Below, piece after piece: positions 1 through 4,994 of a stretch of DNA of 5,408 nucleotides. The notes below the pieces were generated by a model. It made no database searches and was not told the DNA's origin. It saw only the letters and a list, made by a program, of their open reading frames with translations. The number at the start of each line of letters is the position of its first letter. The stretch's first letter is position 1. Position numbers and translations under genes: made by a program. Source of the DNA: Candidatus Njordarchaeum guaymasense (GTDB taxonomy: Archaea > Asgardarchaeota > Njordarchaeia > Njordarchaeales > Njordarchaeaceae); NCBI GenBank assembly GCA_030587605.1, contig JAUQYT010000234.1:1-5408 (forward strand). The letters are read 5' to 3'.

Positions 1-1541
1 ATCTTCATCGCAGCTCTAACCGTCGGATTGTCAGCGATGAAGCTCGCGACGCTTGGACTGAAAGAGTAGTACCATGCATTGAAGGCTTTCATAAACTCGC
101 TGCCGGCGAAGGTTGATAGCACCGTTCTGTCTCTGAATCCCCTTAGGAACTGAACCTCAGGAGACAGTTCAGATCCATAGGTTGCGGTCGCCACTAAGCA
201 TCCGCTAGGAGGCGGAGTGGTGCTGGTTGTCGTCGCGGGCGTGGTCGTTGCTGTAGTCGTCGGAGTTGTCGTGGTCGCCGCGGCTGATATTGAGACAGGT
301 ACATCTACAGTGTGTGTCAATGCTCCGCTGGTTCCTGTCACTTTTAGAGTGAAGCCGCCTGTTGTTGCGGTAGCCGCTGCAGTGACCGTAAGCGTCGCTG
401 TACCTGTTCCATCAGCGGGAGGTGTCAAGGGGGTCGGTAGATTGACTGTTACGTCTGAGGGAGCTGTTCCCAACCATGACCATGAGAGCGCTACAGCACT
501 GCTGAAGCCGTTTAGAGATTGAACTTTCATCGTTGATGAACCGGAGCCTCCTTGAGATAATGAGATGGACGCTGGATCGGAAGTGATTTGGAAGTCAAAG
601 GCTGCTGGGATCCCGTAAGTCCTAAAGTAGCAGTCGCCATCAGCTGGCGTCCCCATCATAATGGAGGTACCGCCGGGGTAGCCGGCGCCACTTGACCACG
701 CCCAACTGAGAGTGCCATAAGTGTCAACCAGTTCAAGTACGTAGGTGCTCCCGGGTGTAATGGAGAACTGAGTGAAGTCTATGTGAGTCCAGGCAAAACC
801 TTGTACGGATACCGATTTTGTGCTTGTGCCGACGACAGATCCTCCAATCCCCCCTGATCTAATGTTCGCTGTAACGCTGTCCGAAATTCCAAAGGTCTTG
901 AACATGTTATCGTACGCCGGTGTGTCTGCGCCCATGATAATGGCATTACCCCCAGTATAGGTGCCCGCTAAGTTGACGCCCCAATTTACTCCTCCGACAG
1001 ATTCAACCAGTTCAATAACATACAGTGAACCCGGGTTAACTGGGACAGGTGAAGACATGTCACTGTGGACCCACGCCCACGCTGACGACGCCGAGACAGA
1101 AAAAGTCTTGGAGCCGATTATTGGGCCGCCAATCGTGCCGCTTCGCAGCTTCATCGTCACTGCCCTGGATGCGGTCTCATCGTTCATTAGGTATACGTCG
1201 AAGCCTGTGAAAAGAGGATAACTAGGTTTGAAGGATTGGCCTATCGGCGAGTGATAGTCGATTGCGTCTCCGCCTGAGTAGGTAATCTCAGCCGCATCCT
1301 GCTTAGGATCATTCAGGATATTGACATCTACGCCGACAAGGTTATTCAGCGTGGGTGTGAATGACTGGCCAATTGGAGAGTGATACTTTACAGCATTACC
1401 TCCCACAGCGGGACCAGGATCCCAAGCTTGATCGACTGTGCCAAGTGCCTCGACGGGTAGCATGTTTAGAGTTGACGCGGCTGACAAGATAATAAGTGAC
1501 AGAGCTGTCGTTGCTAGTAGAAGACTGGTTTTTCTCTTCAA
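1..1541 (-). CDS. Secreted modular surface protein with CFI-box C-terminal domain (3' end outside window)
   Basis: An uninterrupted frame of 513 codons starts at TTG 1541 and leaves the window at base 1. It encodes a probable Sec-exported cell-surface protein. Residues 1-32 form a signal peptide (KRK, then a hydrophobic run, likely cut after PVEA). Residues 50-63 and 93-106 repeat a YHSPIGQSF motif. Residues 128-219 and 223-311 are two similar beta-rich modules (IRSG.IGG, then PGS.YV.ELV, then an IMMG-like strand). Residues 315-418 look like an Ig/filamin-type domain, and 420-447 are a Thr/Pro linker. From C448 the CLVATATYGSELSPEVQFLR stretch matches the CFI-box C-terminal domain (usual form CFIATAAYGS), a module at the C-terminus of many archaeal and bacterial exported proteins; the membrane segments that normally follow would lie outside the window. 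TTG is the only reasonable start: an in-frame TGA lies two codons upstream and GGTTGATC sits 4 nt before it. Ligand and function are unknown. Confidence 0.9.
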   Translation of the reverse strand, partial: MKRKTSLLLATTALSLIILSAASTLNMLPVEALGTVDQAWDPGPAVGGNAVKYHSPIGQSFTPTLNNLVGVDVNILNDPKQDAAEITYSGGDAIDYHSPIGQSFKPSYPLFTGFDVYLMNDETASRAVTMKLRSGTIGGPIIGSKTFSVSASSAWAWVHSDMSSPVPVNPGSLYVIELVESVGGVNWGVNLAGTYTGGNAIIMGADTPAYDNMFKTFGISDSVTANIRSGGIGGSVVGTSTKSVSVQGFAWTHIDFTQFSITPGSTYVLELVDTYGTLSWAWSSGAGYPGGTSIMMGTPADGDCYFRTYGIPAAFDFQITSDPASISLSQGGSGSSTMKVQSLNGFSSAVALSWSWLGTAPSDVTVNLPTPLTPPADGTGTATLTVTAAATATTGGFTLKVTGTSGALTHTVDVPVSISAAATTTTPTTTATTTPATTTSTTPPPSGCLVATATYGSELSPEVQFLRGFRDRTVLSTFAGSEFMKAFNAWYYSFSPSVASFIADNPTVRAAMK

Positions 1542-1545
1542 CTTT

Positions 1546-1553
1546 GATCAACC
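1546..1553 (-). promoter_or_regulatory. Shine-Dalgarno-like site deciding the TTG start of the CFI-box gene
   Basis: On the minus strand GGTTGATC differs from the archaeal consensus GGTGATC by one inserted T. It ends 4 nt before TTG 1541. The TGA within it is an in-frame stop (1548-1550), so translation cannot begin further upstream in this frame. Confidence 0.6.
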
Positions 1554-1593
1554 TTGTTTTGGCTTTTGGAACACTAGGTAATACCGAGAATTG

Positions 1594-1606
1594 CTTATTA
1601 TAGTTT
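1594..1606 (-). promoter_or_regulatory. Possible TATA box of the CFI-box gene
   Basis: The minus strand reads AAACTATAATAAG about 55-65 nt before the TTG start. That would place transcription initiation near 1573 with a leader of about 30 nt. The match to an archaeal TATA box is only moderate and no clear BRE is visible. Confidence 0.3.
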
Positions 1607-1670
1607 GGCGTACAACCGCGCTTCAATCGCATAGATAGAATGGGGACTGCATGCAAGTAAATCTGACTGA

Positions 1671-1680
1671 AGAAATATAG
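1671..1680 (+). promoter_or_regulatory. Possible BRE/TATA element of the peroxiredoxin gene
   Basis: AGAAATATAG resembles an archaeal BRE plus TATA box. With the usual spacing of about 26 nt, initiation would fall near 1700. That is downstream of the GTG at 1689 and upstream of ATG 1722, which supports ATG 1722 as the start. Confidence 0.4.
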
Positions 1681-1721
1681 GTCGCGACGTGGATATCGTT
1701 GTCAAAGAATATGATGGTCTG

Positions 1722-2207
1722 ATGCGGATGCAAGGCAAGATAAGTGTTGGCCAGAAGGCGCCGGATTTCACTTTACCTGACACCGAGTTGAAACCTCGAA
1801 GGCTAAGAGATTTTCTTGACAATAAAGTCGTATTAGCCTTCTATCCCGGGGCTTTCACTTCTGTTTGCACGAAGGAGATGTGCACCTTCAGGGATTCTAT
1901 CGCAAAGCTGAGCGACGTGAAGGCTCAGGTCGTCGGAATCAGCGTTAATGATCCTTTTTCGAACAAGGGTTTCGCCGAGCGCAATATGCTGAACTTTCCT
2001 CTATTGAGCGACTACAATCGAGAGGTCGTAGGACTTTATGGCGTTGCGGCGAAGGACTTTGCAGGGCTGAAAGGCTACACGGCTGCTAAACGCTCCATCT
2101 TTATTGTGGATCGCGAGAGGACTGTTCGCTACGTATGGATATCAGAAGACCCCAGAGCAGAGCCGAATTATGAGGAGATAGAAAGAGTTCTGGAAGAAAT
2201 CGGCTAG
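1722..2207 (+). CDS. Peroxiredoxin, BCP/AhpC-TSA type (thiol-dependent peroxidase)
   Basis: This 161-residue cytoplasmic protein reduces hydrogen peroxide and organic peroxides using thiol donors. The thioredoxin-fold start VGQKAPDFTLPD is followed by the active-site motif PGAFTSVCTKEMC. It holds the peroxidatic Cys (residue 49 from this start) with the conserved Pro and Thr around it, and a second Cys five residues later (54), where BCP-type enzymes carry their resolving Cys. The conserved active-site Arg is in AAKRSIFIVD (Arg124). Length fits the family. An in-frame GTG at 1689 would add 11 residues (172 total) but lies before the likely transcription start; ATG 1728 is also possible. No strong Shine-Dalgarno is seen, so a short-leader transcript is likely. 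It is divergent from the CFI-box surface protein and no redox partner gene is adjacent. Confidence 0.93.
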   Translation: MRMQGKISVGQKAPDFTLPDTELKPRRLRDFLDNKVVLAFYPGAFTSVCTKEMCTFRDSIAKLSDVKAQVVGISVNDPFSNKGFAERNMLNFPLLSDYNREVVGLYGVAAKDFAGLKGYTAAKRSIFIVDRERTVRYVWISEDPRAEPNYEEIERVLEEIG

Positions 2208-2303
2208 CGCTGCATGGCTTCAAAGCAGATATGATTCTGACGGCTTTTCCATCGAAACAGAATAGGCGGTTCGTAGTATCGACGCGGGAAGGAGAGGCTC
2301 ATA

Positions 2304-2555
2304 ATGCGAACGGCAAAGGTTGCTATTGTGAAAGGCCAGACTCCGGAGTTGATGGTCAAGAGAAGCCTAGAGCTGATAGGTGCAAATGAGCTGATCGCTT
2401 CTAATGACAGGGCCTTGATAAAGCCGAACTACATCTGCCCGAAACATCCTTCGACAGGCGTGACCACCGACTCTCAAAAACGCATCAGTTCCTCAACATC
2501 GTACTCTAACATTGTATTACTGAAAGCCTTCAATTGTCTTCCAAACGCTTCTTGA
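2304..2555 (+). pseudogene. Truncated DUF362 gene (N-terminal fragment only)
   Basis: The frame opens with VAIVKGQTPELMVKRSLELI and continues to IKPNYICPKHPSTGVTTDS, the characteristic N-terminus of DUF362 proteins (IKPN and HPSTGVTTD are hallmark motifs). Full-length members have roughly 300 or more residues, and many are linked to iron-sulfur proteins. Here the similarity ends at Ser57 (codon 2472-2474); the remaining 26 residues are low-complexity and unlike the family, ending at TGA 2553-2555. A good Shine-Dalgarno (AAGGAGAGG, 2289-2297) still precedes the ATG, so a short peptide could be made, but the domain cannot fold as in the family. The break looks like a deletion or rearrangement junction rather than a point frameshift, because no other frame downstream resumes the family sequence. 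Confidence 0.8.
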
Positions 2556-2640
2556 CTAGCATCTTGTTGTAGGCCGAGAGAAGCAGGCATGCTCTATTGC
2601 CACATCCGGCTGCGGTTTTTCCACAAGTCTAAAGAAACGT
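2475..2640. other. Remnant-like DNA after the DUF362 break; no confident gene
   Basis: Two short overlapping minus-strand frames look somewhat protein-like. One (2474-2590) encodes 38 residues ending EYDVEELMRF, with its TGA exactly at the DUF362 junction. The other (2530-2628) reads GCGNRACLLLSAYNKMLVKK and has no start codon. Neither has a visible ribosome binding site and I recognise neither. They may be scraps of a gene brought in by the same rearrangement that cut DUF362. Confidence 0.3.
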
Positions 2641-2883
2641 CTACTTGCCGATATTCTCCATGAACCTCTTGACTTGGTAATCCCATTCTCGAGTCTCTAA
2701 ATCTACGTCAGTCAACTCGCCAGGGCAAACTATTATGGTGACATGCCCCCCTCCGCCCAAAAAGCAGACGGTGCTCGCATCCTGCTCCGTGACCTCCAAT
2801 CCAACTCCACCCTTCCCGAAGAACTTCACGGCTCGCTCAATAACTTCCTCAGGTTTCAACCTCGTCTTGACAGCGTACCGCAT
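2641..2883 (-). CDS. Small conserved-looking protein of unknown function (80 aa)
   Basis: This 80-residue cytoplasmic protein is not assigned to a named family. It has an N-terminal beta strand (RYAVKTRL), a helix (PEEVIERAVKFFGKG), then strands GVGLEVTEQ, STVCFLGGGG and HVTIIVCPG, and a charged C-terminal helix (TREWDYQVKRFMENI). That is a compact alpha/beta layout without signal peptide or membrane segment; two Cys and a Gly4 turn stand out. The gene is convincing because a perfect archaeal Shine-Dalgarno, GGTGATC, precedes the ATG. It starts 74 bases after the DUF4432 stop on the same strand and is probably co-transcribed with it, so a role in handling the same substrate is possible but unproven. 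The C-terminal pattern superficially recalls small SRPBCC-like proteins; this is only a guess. Confidence 0.78.
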   Translation of the reverse strand: MRYAVKTRLKPEEVIERAVKFFGKGGVGLEVTEQDASTVCFLGGGGHVTIIVCPGELTDVDLETREWDYQVKRFMENIGK

Positions 2884-2885
2884 AT

Positions 2886-2892
2886 GATCACC
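2886..2892 (-). promoter_or_regulatory. Perfect archaeal Shine-Dalgarno of the 80-aa gene
   Basis: GGTGATC on the minus strand is fully complementary to the archaeal 16S rRNA 3' tail and lies 2 nt before ATG 2883. It fixes the start of the small gene and is the strongest ribosome binding site in the window. Confidence 0.8.
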
Positions 2893-2957
2893 AGCAGAGA
2901 ATTCTTGCCTCAGAGGGTATTAAGCCTAGTCTCTTTCATCATGCATCTTTTATGTCT

Positions 2958-4097
2958 TCAAACACGACTTCTTGTGACTTCGACGAACTCTTCTACTGTT
3001 CCAATCATCTTGGACTTTGCGCCTTTCGTTATGCTGCTTATCTTCTCCTTGAAGTTCTGGACTTCCTCACCTACTAACACGCCTATTTCGATGTGGAATT
3101 CTCTTGTCTCTTGAGGCTTTAGATACTGTAAGGTTCCCCACTTCCTCTCCTTGTCCCTGCCCACGACCAGCCCGTTCGCCGGTTCCATACCTACCACATA
3201 GGTACCTTCACCCATCATCTTCCACTCGATGAATCTAGGCAACTCACTTCTACGGTACTTCACATATACGGCTATACCGTCTAGGAGCTTCTCGTTCACT
3301 ATGGCTGAGTGTGCGTAACCTTCTGCGTCTGTCAGCATATCGTGAAAATACACTTTCTCCTTGTAGCCACTCGTAGGCTGATGGAACTGATCAAATCTCT
3401 CAGCGTCGCCCTTAGCCTCTTCATCTCTAGGCACATATAGGCGAGACGTCGAGATGAGATTTGAGCCGTCATCCATAACAGGGAACCCTATGTTGACATG
3501 GTATAGTATCATTAAAGGTTGGATCTCCCAACCCTCATTTGTGACTTTGTCGTGTATAACCAAGTGGTTCTTACCTAACCTTGCTTCTATGCGGCGTCTG
3601 AGGGCTATGTTAGGTTCGAATACCTTGGCCTCTTTCGCCTCACCCTCGAGAGCTGTGACATATTCGTCTCCTTCCCAGTGACTGCCCGCGTAAATCAATC
3701 TAGCTGGAATGTAGGATATCCGCCCATGCAAGCCCAACGGCTCGCCTTGGTCAACCGTGGGCGCCCCCATGTAAGTCAAGCCGCATGTCGTCAGCAGTCC
3801 GCCTGAAAAGCCTCTGGTCCATCCTAAGCCCTCAGGCTCGTAGAAGCCAGGCGACACAATGCCAGTTGGACTGATCCAGCCTAAGGGTATGCCCTTGTAC
3901 TCGGCATTCACAATGTCCATACACCGATCTACAGCTACAAGGAAGTTCAGTTCGCCACTTCTGATTAAGGCAACTCTTACACCGCGTTCCGCGCCGTCTG
4001 AAAGTTCTAAGAGTTTAACTCCACCGACCTGATCCATGCCACCTATCCGTTTGAGGAGGTCTTTCTCACCATATAATCGCCCGTAAAGATGAACCAT
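2958..4097 (-). CDS. DUF4432 family protein (aldose 1-epimerase-like)
   Basis: This complete 379-residue cytoplasmic protein belongs to the DUF4432 group of the galactose-mutarotase-like fold, predicted to bind a sugar or sugar acid; true substrates of this group are mostly unproven. Visible family motifs in order: LYGRLYG at the N-terminus, DRCMDI (57-62), GWISPTG (73-79), GGLLTTCGL (99-107), GLHGRIS (122-128), LYHVNIGFP (198-206) and GMEPANG (303-309). By analogy with mutarotases, His124, His200 and Glu305 are the likely catalytic residues, with spacing close to that in GalM. Most members have DRG at 57-59; here it is DRC. ATG 4097 gives the N-terminus expected for the family, although no clear Shine-Dalgarno precedes it. 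It is probably the first gene of a unit with the 80-aa gene. An inverted repeat 14-36 nt upstream may be its operator. Confidence 0.88.
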   Translation of the reverse strand: MVHLYGRLYGEKDLLKRIGGMDQVGGVKLLELSDGAERGVRVALIRSGELNFLVAVDRCMDIVNAEYKGIPLGWISPTGIVSPGFYEPEGLGWTRGFSGGLLTTCGLTYMGAPTVDQGEPLGLHGRISYIPARLIYAGSHWEGDEYVTALEGEAKEAKVFEPNIALRRRIEARLGKNHLVIHDKVTNEGWEIQPLMILYHVNIGFPVMDDGSNLISTSRLYVPRDEEAKGDAERFDQFHQPTSGYKEKVYFHDMLTDAEGYAHSAIVNEKLLDGIAVYVKYRRSELPRFIEWKMMGEGTYVVGMEPANGLVVGRDKERKWGTLQYLKPQETREFHIEIGVLVGEEVQNFKEKISSITKGAKSKMIGTVEEFVEVTRSRV

Positions 4098-4110
4098 GGC
4101 TGCTCAAGGA

Positions 4111-4133
4111 TATTACTTGAGAGTGAAGTAATA
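4111..4133. promoter_or_regulatory. 8-bp inverted repeat upstream of the DUF4432 gene, candidate operator
   Basis: TATTACTT (4111-4118) and AAGTAATA (4126-4133) are perfect inverted copies around a 7-nt centre. They begin 14 nt before the ATG of the DUF4432 gene. No clear TATA box was found further upstream; an A/T-rich TTATTA overlaps the repeat itself. A dimeric regulator bound here would cover the promoter or transcription start. A hairpin in the leader is the alternative. Confidence 0.4.
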
Positions 4134-4560
4134 AGACTAATCGTGACCTCTAGCGAAACCTGATTCTGTAGAGATTACATGGAATATGGGAGCTAGCCAA
4201 AAGCGAATTGACCACGTGAAGATGTGAAACCGCAAACAATAGTTGAATTATGCTCTGCCGCATCTGGAAAATCGTGTACTTCCTTCAAGAGTTTCGCATA
4301 ACATTGACTTTACTTGAAAACAGTTGCAGATCTCTGTAAGAAGCTCGGCTTCAAGATAAAGTATGGCCCTGAAGAAGTGGTCGTTGAGCTTCGACACTTT
4401 AGGCACATGCGAGAAGGAAAAAGTCTACTTGAACATTCAGGAGCCGAAAGCCGAACAATCAAGAGCTAATGTTACAGATCCTCAAGCCGCGCTCTAACGG
4501 CGACCTTGCCGACGAGGAACCCTTGAGTCTAACAAATTCGCTTGTCTAAATATGGCAAGA
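4134..4560. other. Gene-poor stretch between the DUF4432 gene and tRNA-Gly
   Basis: About 430 bases hold no intact gene. All six frames are interrupted by frequent stops, apart from the 54-codon open stretch listed separately (4308-4469). No RNA gene, repeat array or clear terminator was seen. The left end should contain the DUF4432 promoter. Confidence 0.55.
4308..4469 (+). pseudogene. Eroded C-terminal coding fragment
   Basis: Between a TGA at 4305-4307 and TAA 4467-4469 the frame reads VADLCKKLGFKIKYGPEEVV followed by VEL, then a less regular charged tail. The KKLGFK...VEL pattern resembles the last helix and strand of GNAT-type acetyltransferase domains, including those fused to ADP-forming acyl-CoA synthetases. 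No ATG or GTG precedes it (only TTG 4314), there is no ribosome binding site, and upstream frames do not continue the protein. It is best read as a decayed 3' gene end; family assignment is weak. Confidence 0.35.
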
Positions 4561-4583
4561 TGGTGCGGCCGCCGGGATTCGAA

Positions 4584-4609
4584 CTCCCGGATCAACCGTT
4601 CGTTGATCT
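4584..4609 (-). other. tRNA-Gly intron 2, position 53/54 in the T-arm (26 nt)
   Basis: Inner helix GATCAAC/GTTGATC (7 bp) has loop GAACG. The central helix is exon CCCG with intron CGGG. Bulges are GG^A and AG^T, and a short outer helix is possible (TGA with TCG). Cutting after the second bulge base on both sides gives exactly CCGGG-TTCGAAT-CCCGG, a normal T-arm. CCGGGAG occurs as a direct repeat at both intron ends, which could mislead gene finders into a 24-nt register that leaves an extra AG in the T-arm. Confidence 0.88.
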
Positions 4610-4624
4610 CCCGGGTCACCGGCG

Positions 4625-4638
4625 GTCTGCTAGATCAT
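4625..4638 (-). other. tRNA-Gly intron 1, position 37/38 (14 nt)
   Basis: The intron ATGATCTAGCAGAC lies at the canonical archaeal site 3' of the anticodon. Exon CTGC (positions 32-35) pairs with intron GCAG to form the 4-bp central helix. The 3-nt bulges are CA^A and AC^C, each cut after the second nucleotide. The outer helix is the anticodon stem. The rest of the intron is just a 7-nt loop, so the inner helix is missing and the motif is minimal. Confidence 0.88.
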
Positions 4639-4705
4639 TGGCAGGCCGACGTCTTAGACCAGGCTGGACTACGGCCGCAACCGCTAACTAGAATCTGAAG
4701 GGAAT

Positions 4706-4719
4706 ACAATAAAACCTTT
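4706..4719 (-). promoter_or_regulatory. Promoter of tRNA-Gly
   Basis: On the minus strand, AAAGG followed by TTTTATTGTA forms a BRE/TATA-like element centred about 32 nt before the tRNA-Gly 5' end. That is the same spacing as for tRNA-Ala in this window. The T-run also lies just downstream of tRNA-Phe and could serve as its terminator. Confidence 0.5.
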
Positions 4720-4733
4720 CGATAGAGTTCAGG

Positions 4734-4827
4734 TGCCGAGGGTGCGAGTTTCACCGCGTTTATCGGTTTTGAACGCACGACAGCCCGGTCTTCAGCCGGG
4801 TGCTCTCCCAGGCTGAGCTACCTCGGC
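4734..4827 (-). tRNA. tRNA-Phe(GAA) with one T-loop intron, CCA not encoded
   Basis: Acceptor GCCGAGG/CCTCGGC, D-arm GCTC...GAGC, anticodon stem CCCGG/CCGGG with loop CTGAAGA (anticodon GAA, 4791-4793), variable CTGTC and T-stem GTGCG/CGCAC give a complete cloverleaf once a 20-nt intron is removed from the T-loop. The mature body is 74 nt to discriminator A; the following bases are CCT, so the final A must be added after transcription. It decodes UUU/UUC. It lies 56 nt upstream of tRNA-Gly on the same strand. Confidence 0.95.
4748..4767 (-). other. tRNA-Phe intron, position 59/60 in the T-loop (20 nt)
   Basis: All five parts of the motif are perfect: outer helix is the T-stem GTGCG/CGCAC; central helix is exon TTCA with intron TGAA; bulges are AA^A and AC^T; inner helix is CCG/CGG with a 7-nt loop. 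Removing the bases between the two cuts leaves the standard T-loop TTCAAAT. Confidence 0.92.
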
Positions 4828-4838
4828 GTATCCTCGGC
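4821..4838 (-). repeat. Duplicated acceptor-strand heptamer at the tRNA-Phe 5' end
   Basis: GCCGAGG, the 5' acceptor strand of tRNA-Phe (4821-4827), occurs again 4 nt upstream (4832-4838) in the leader. The precursor could pair its 3' acceptor strand with either copy. Confidence 0.6.
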
Positions 4839-4849
4839 ACATCTACACG

Positions 4850-4859
4850 AAGAATATCA
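4850..4859 (-). promoter_or_regulatory. Possible TATA box of tRNA-Phe
   Basis: The minus strand reads TGATATTCTT with its centre about 28 nt before the tRNA-Phe 5' end. A second A/T-rich candidate (ATCTTAAG) lies about 43 nt upstream. The choice between them is uncertain. Confidence 0.35.
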
Positions 4860-4953
4860 GCTCTCACTTAAGATTTTCTTTGAAATCAAACGTCTTACTC
4901 TTAATAGACAACATAAACCCGGTGTGCCGGTACAGGAACTTGAGACAAGCACT

Positions 4954-4968
4954 CGAAACATATTTAAG
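4954..4968 (+). promoter_or_regulatory. Promoter of tRNA-Ala (BRE plus TATA box)
   Basis: CGAAA followed by CATATTTAAG is a good archaeal BRE/TATA element. Its centre is about 32 nt before the tRNA 5' end at 4995, leaving a leader of only a few bases. Confidence 0.65.
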
Positions 4969-4994
4969 GAGTGATATTCGCTAACATTGAACGC

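Larger units (their letters stand above)
4561..4678 (-). tRNA. tRNA-Gly(GCC) with two introns, CCA encoded
   Basis: The acceptor stem GCGGCCG/CGGCCGC, discriminator A and encoded CCA (4561-4563) frame a 118-nt gene. The D-arm is GTCC...AGAC. The anticodon stem TCGGC/GCCGG encloses CTGCCAC with anticodon GCC (4640-4642) once a 14-nt intron is removed. T-stem CCGGG/CCCGG and loop TTCGAAT form only when a second, 26-nt intron is removed. The mature tRNA is then 78 nt including CCA and has the typical archaeal glycine tRNA sequence. It decodes GGC/GGU. Both introns fit strict bulge-helix-bulge motifs for the archaeal splicing endonuclease. Confidence 0.95.

Noticed and set aside
217..522. Plus-strand Val/Ala-rich ORF of 101 residues
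   Set aside because: It is the antisense of the Thr/Pro linker and Ig-like domain of the surface protein; the Val repeats are mirror images of Thr/Ala codons.
961..1221. Plus-strand ORF of 86 residues
   Set aside because: It lies antisense within the well-supported surface protein, with no domain pattern or ribosome binding site.
1230..1394. Repeated segment considered as a DNA repeat or CRISPR-like unit
   Set aside because: Only two copies occur, they are in frame within a coding sequence, and they differ at synonymous sites, so this is protein module duplication.
1396..1656. Minus-strand ORF starting with ATG upstream of the surface protein
   Set aside because: It is in a different frame from the signal peptide and downstream modules, and its product has no recognisable pattern.
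1689..1721. GTG start extending the peroxiredoxin by 11 residues
   Set aside because: It lies upstream of the transcription start implied by the TATA-like element, and the added residues are not typical of the family.
1598..1822. Minus-strand ORF of 74 residues
   Set aside because: It is antisense to the peroxiredoxin N-terminus and the shared promoter region.
2743..3114. Plus-strand ORF of 123 residues
   Set aside because: It is antisense to the 80-aa gene, which has a perfect ribosome binding site, and to the end of the DUF4432 gene.
3454..3681. Plus-strand ORF of 75 residues
   Set aside because: It is antisense inside the DUF4432 gene with no supporting features.
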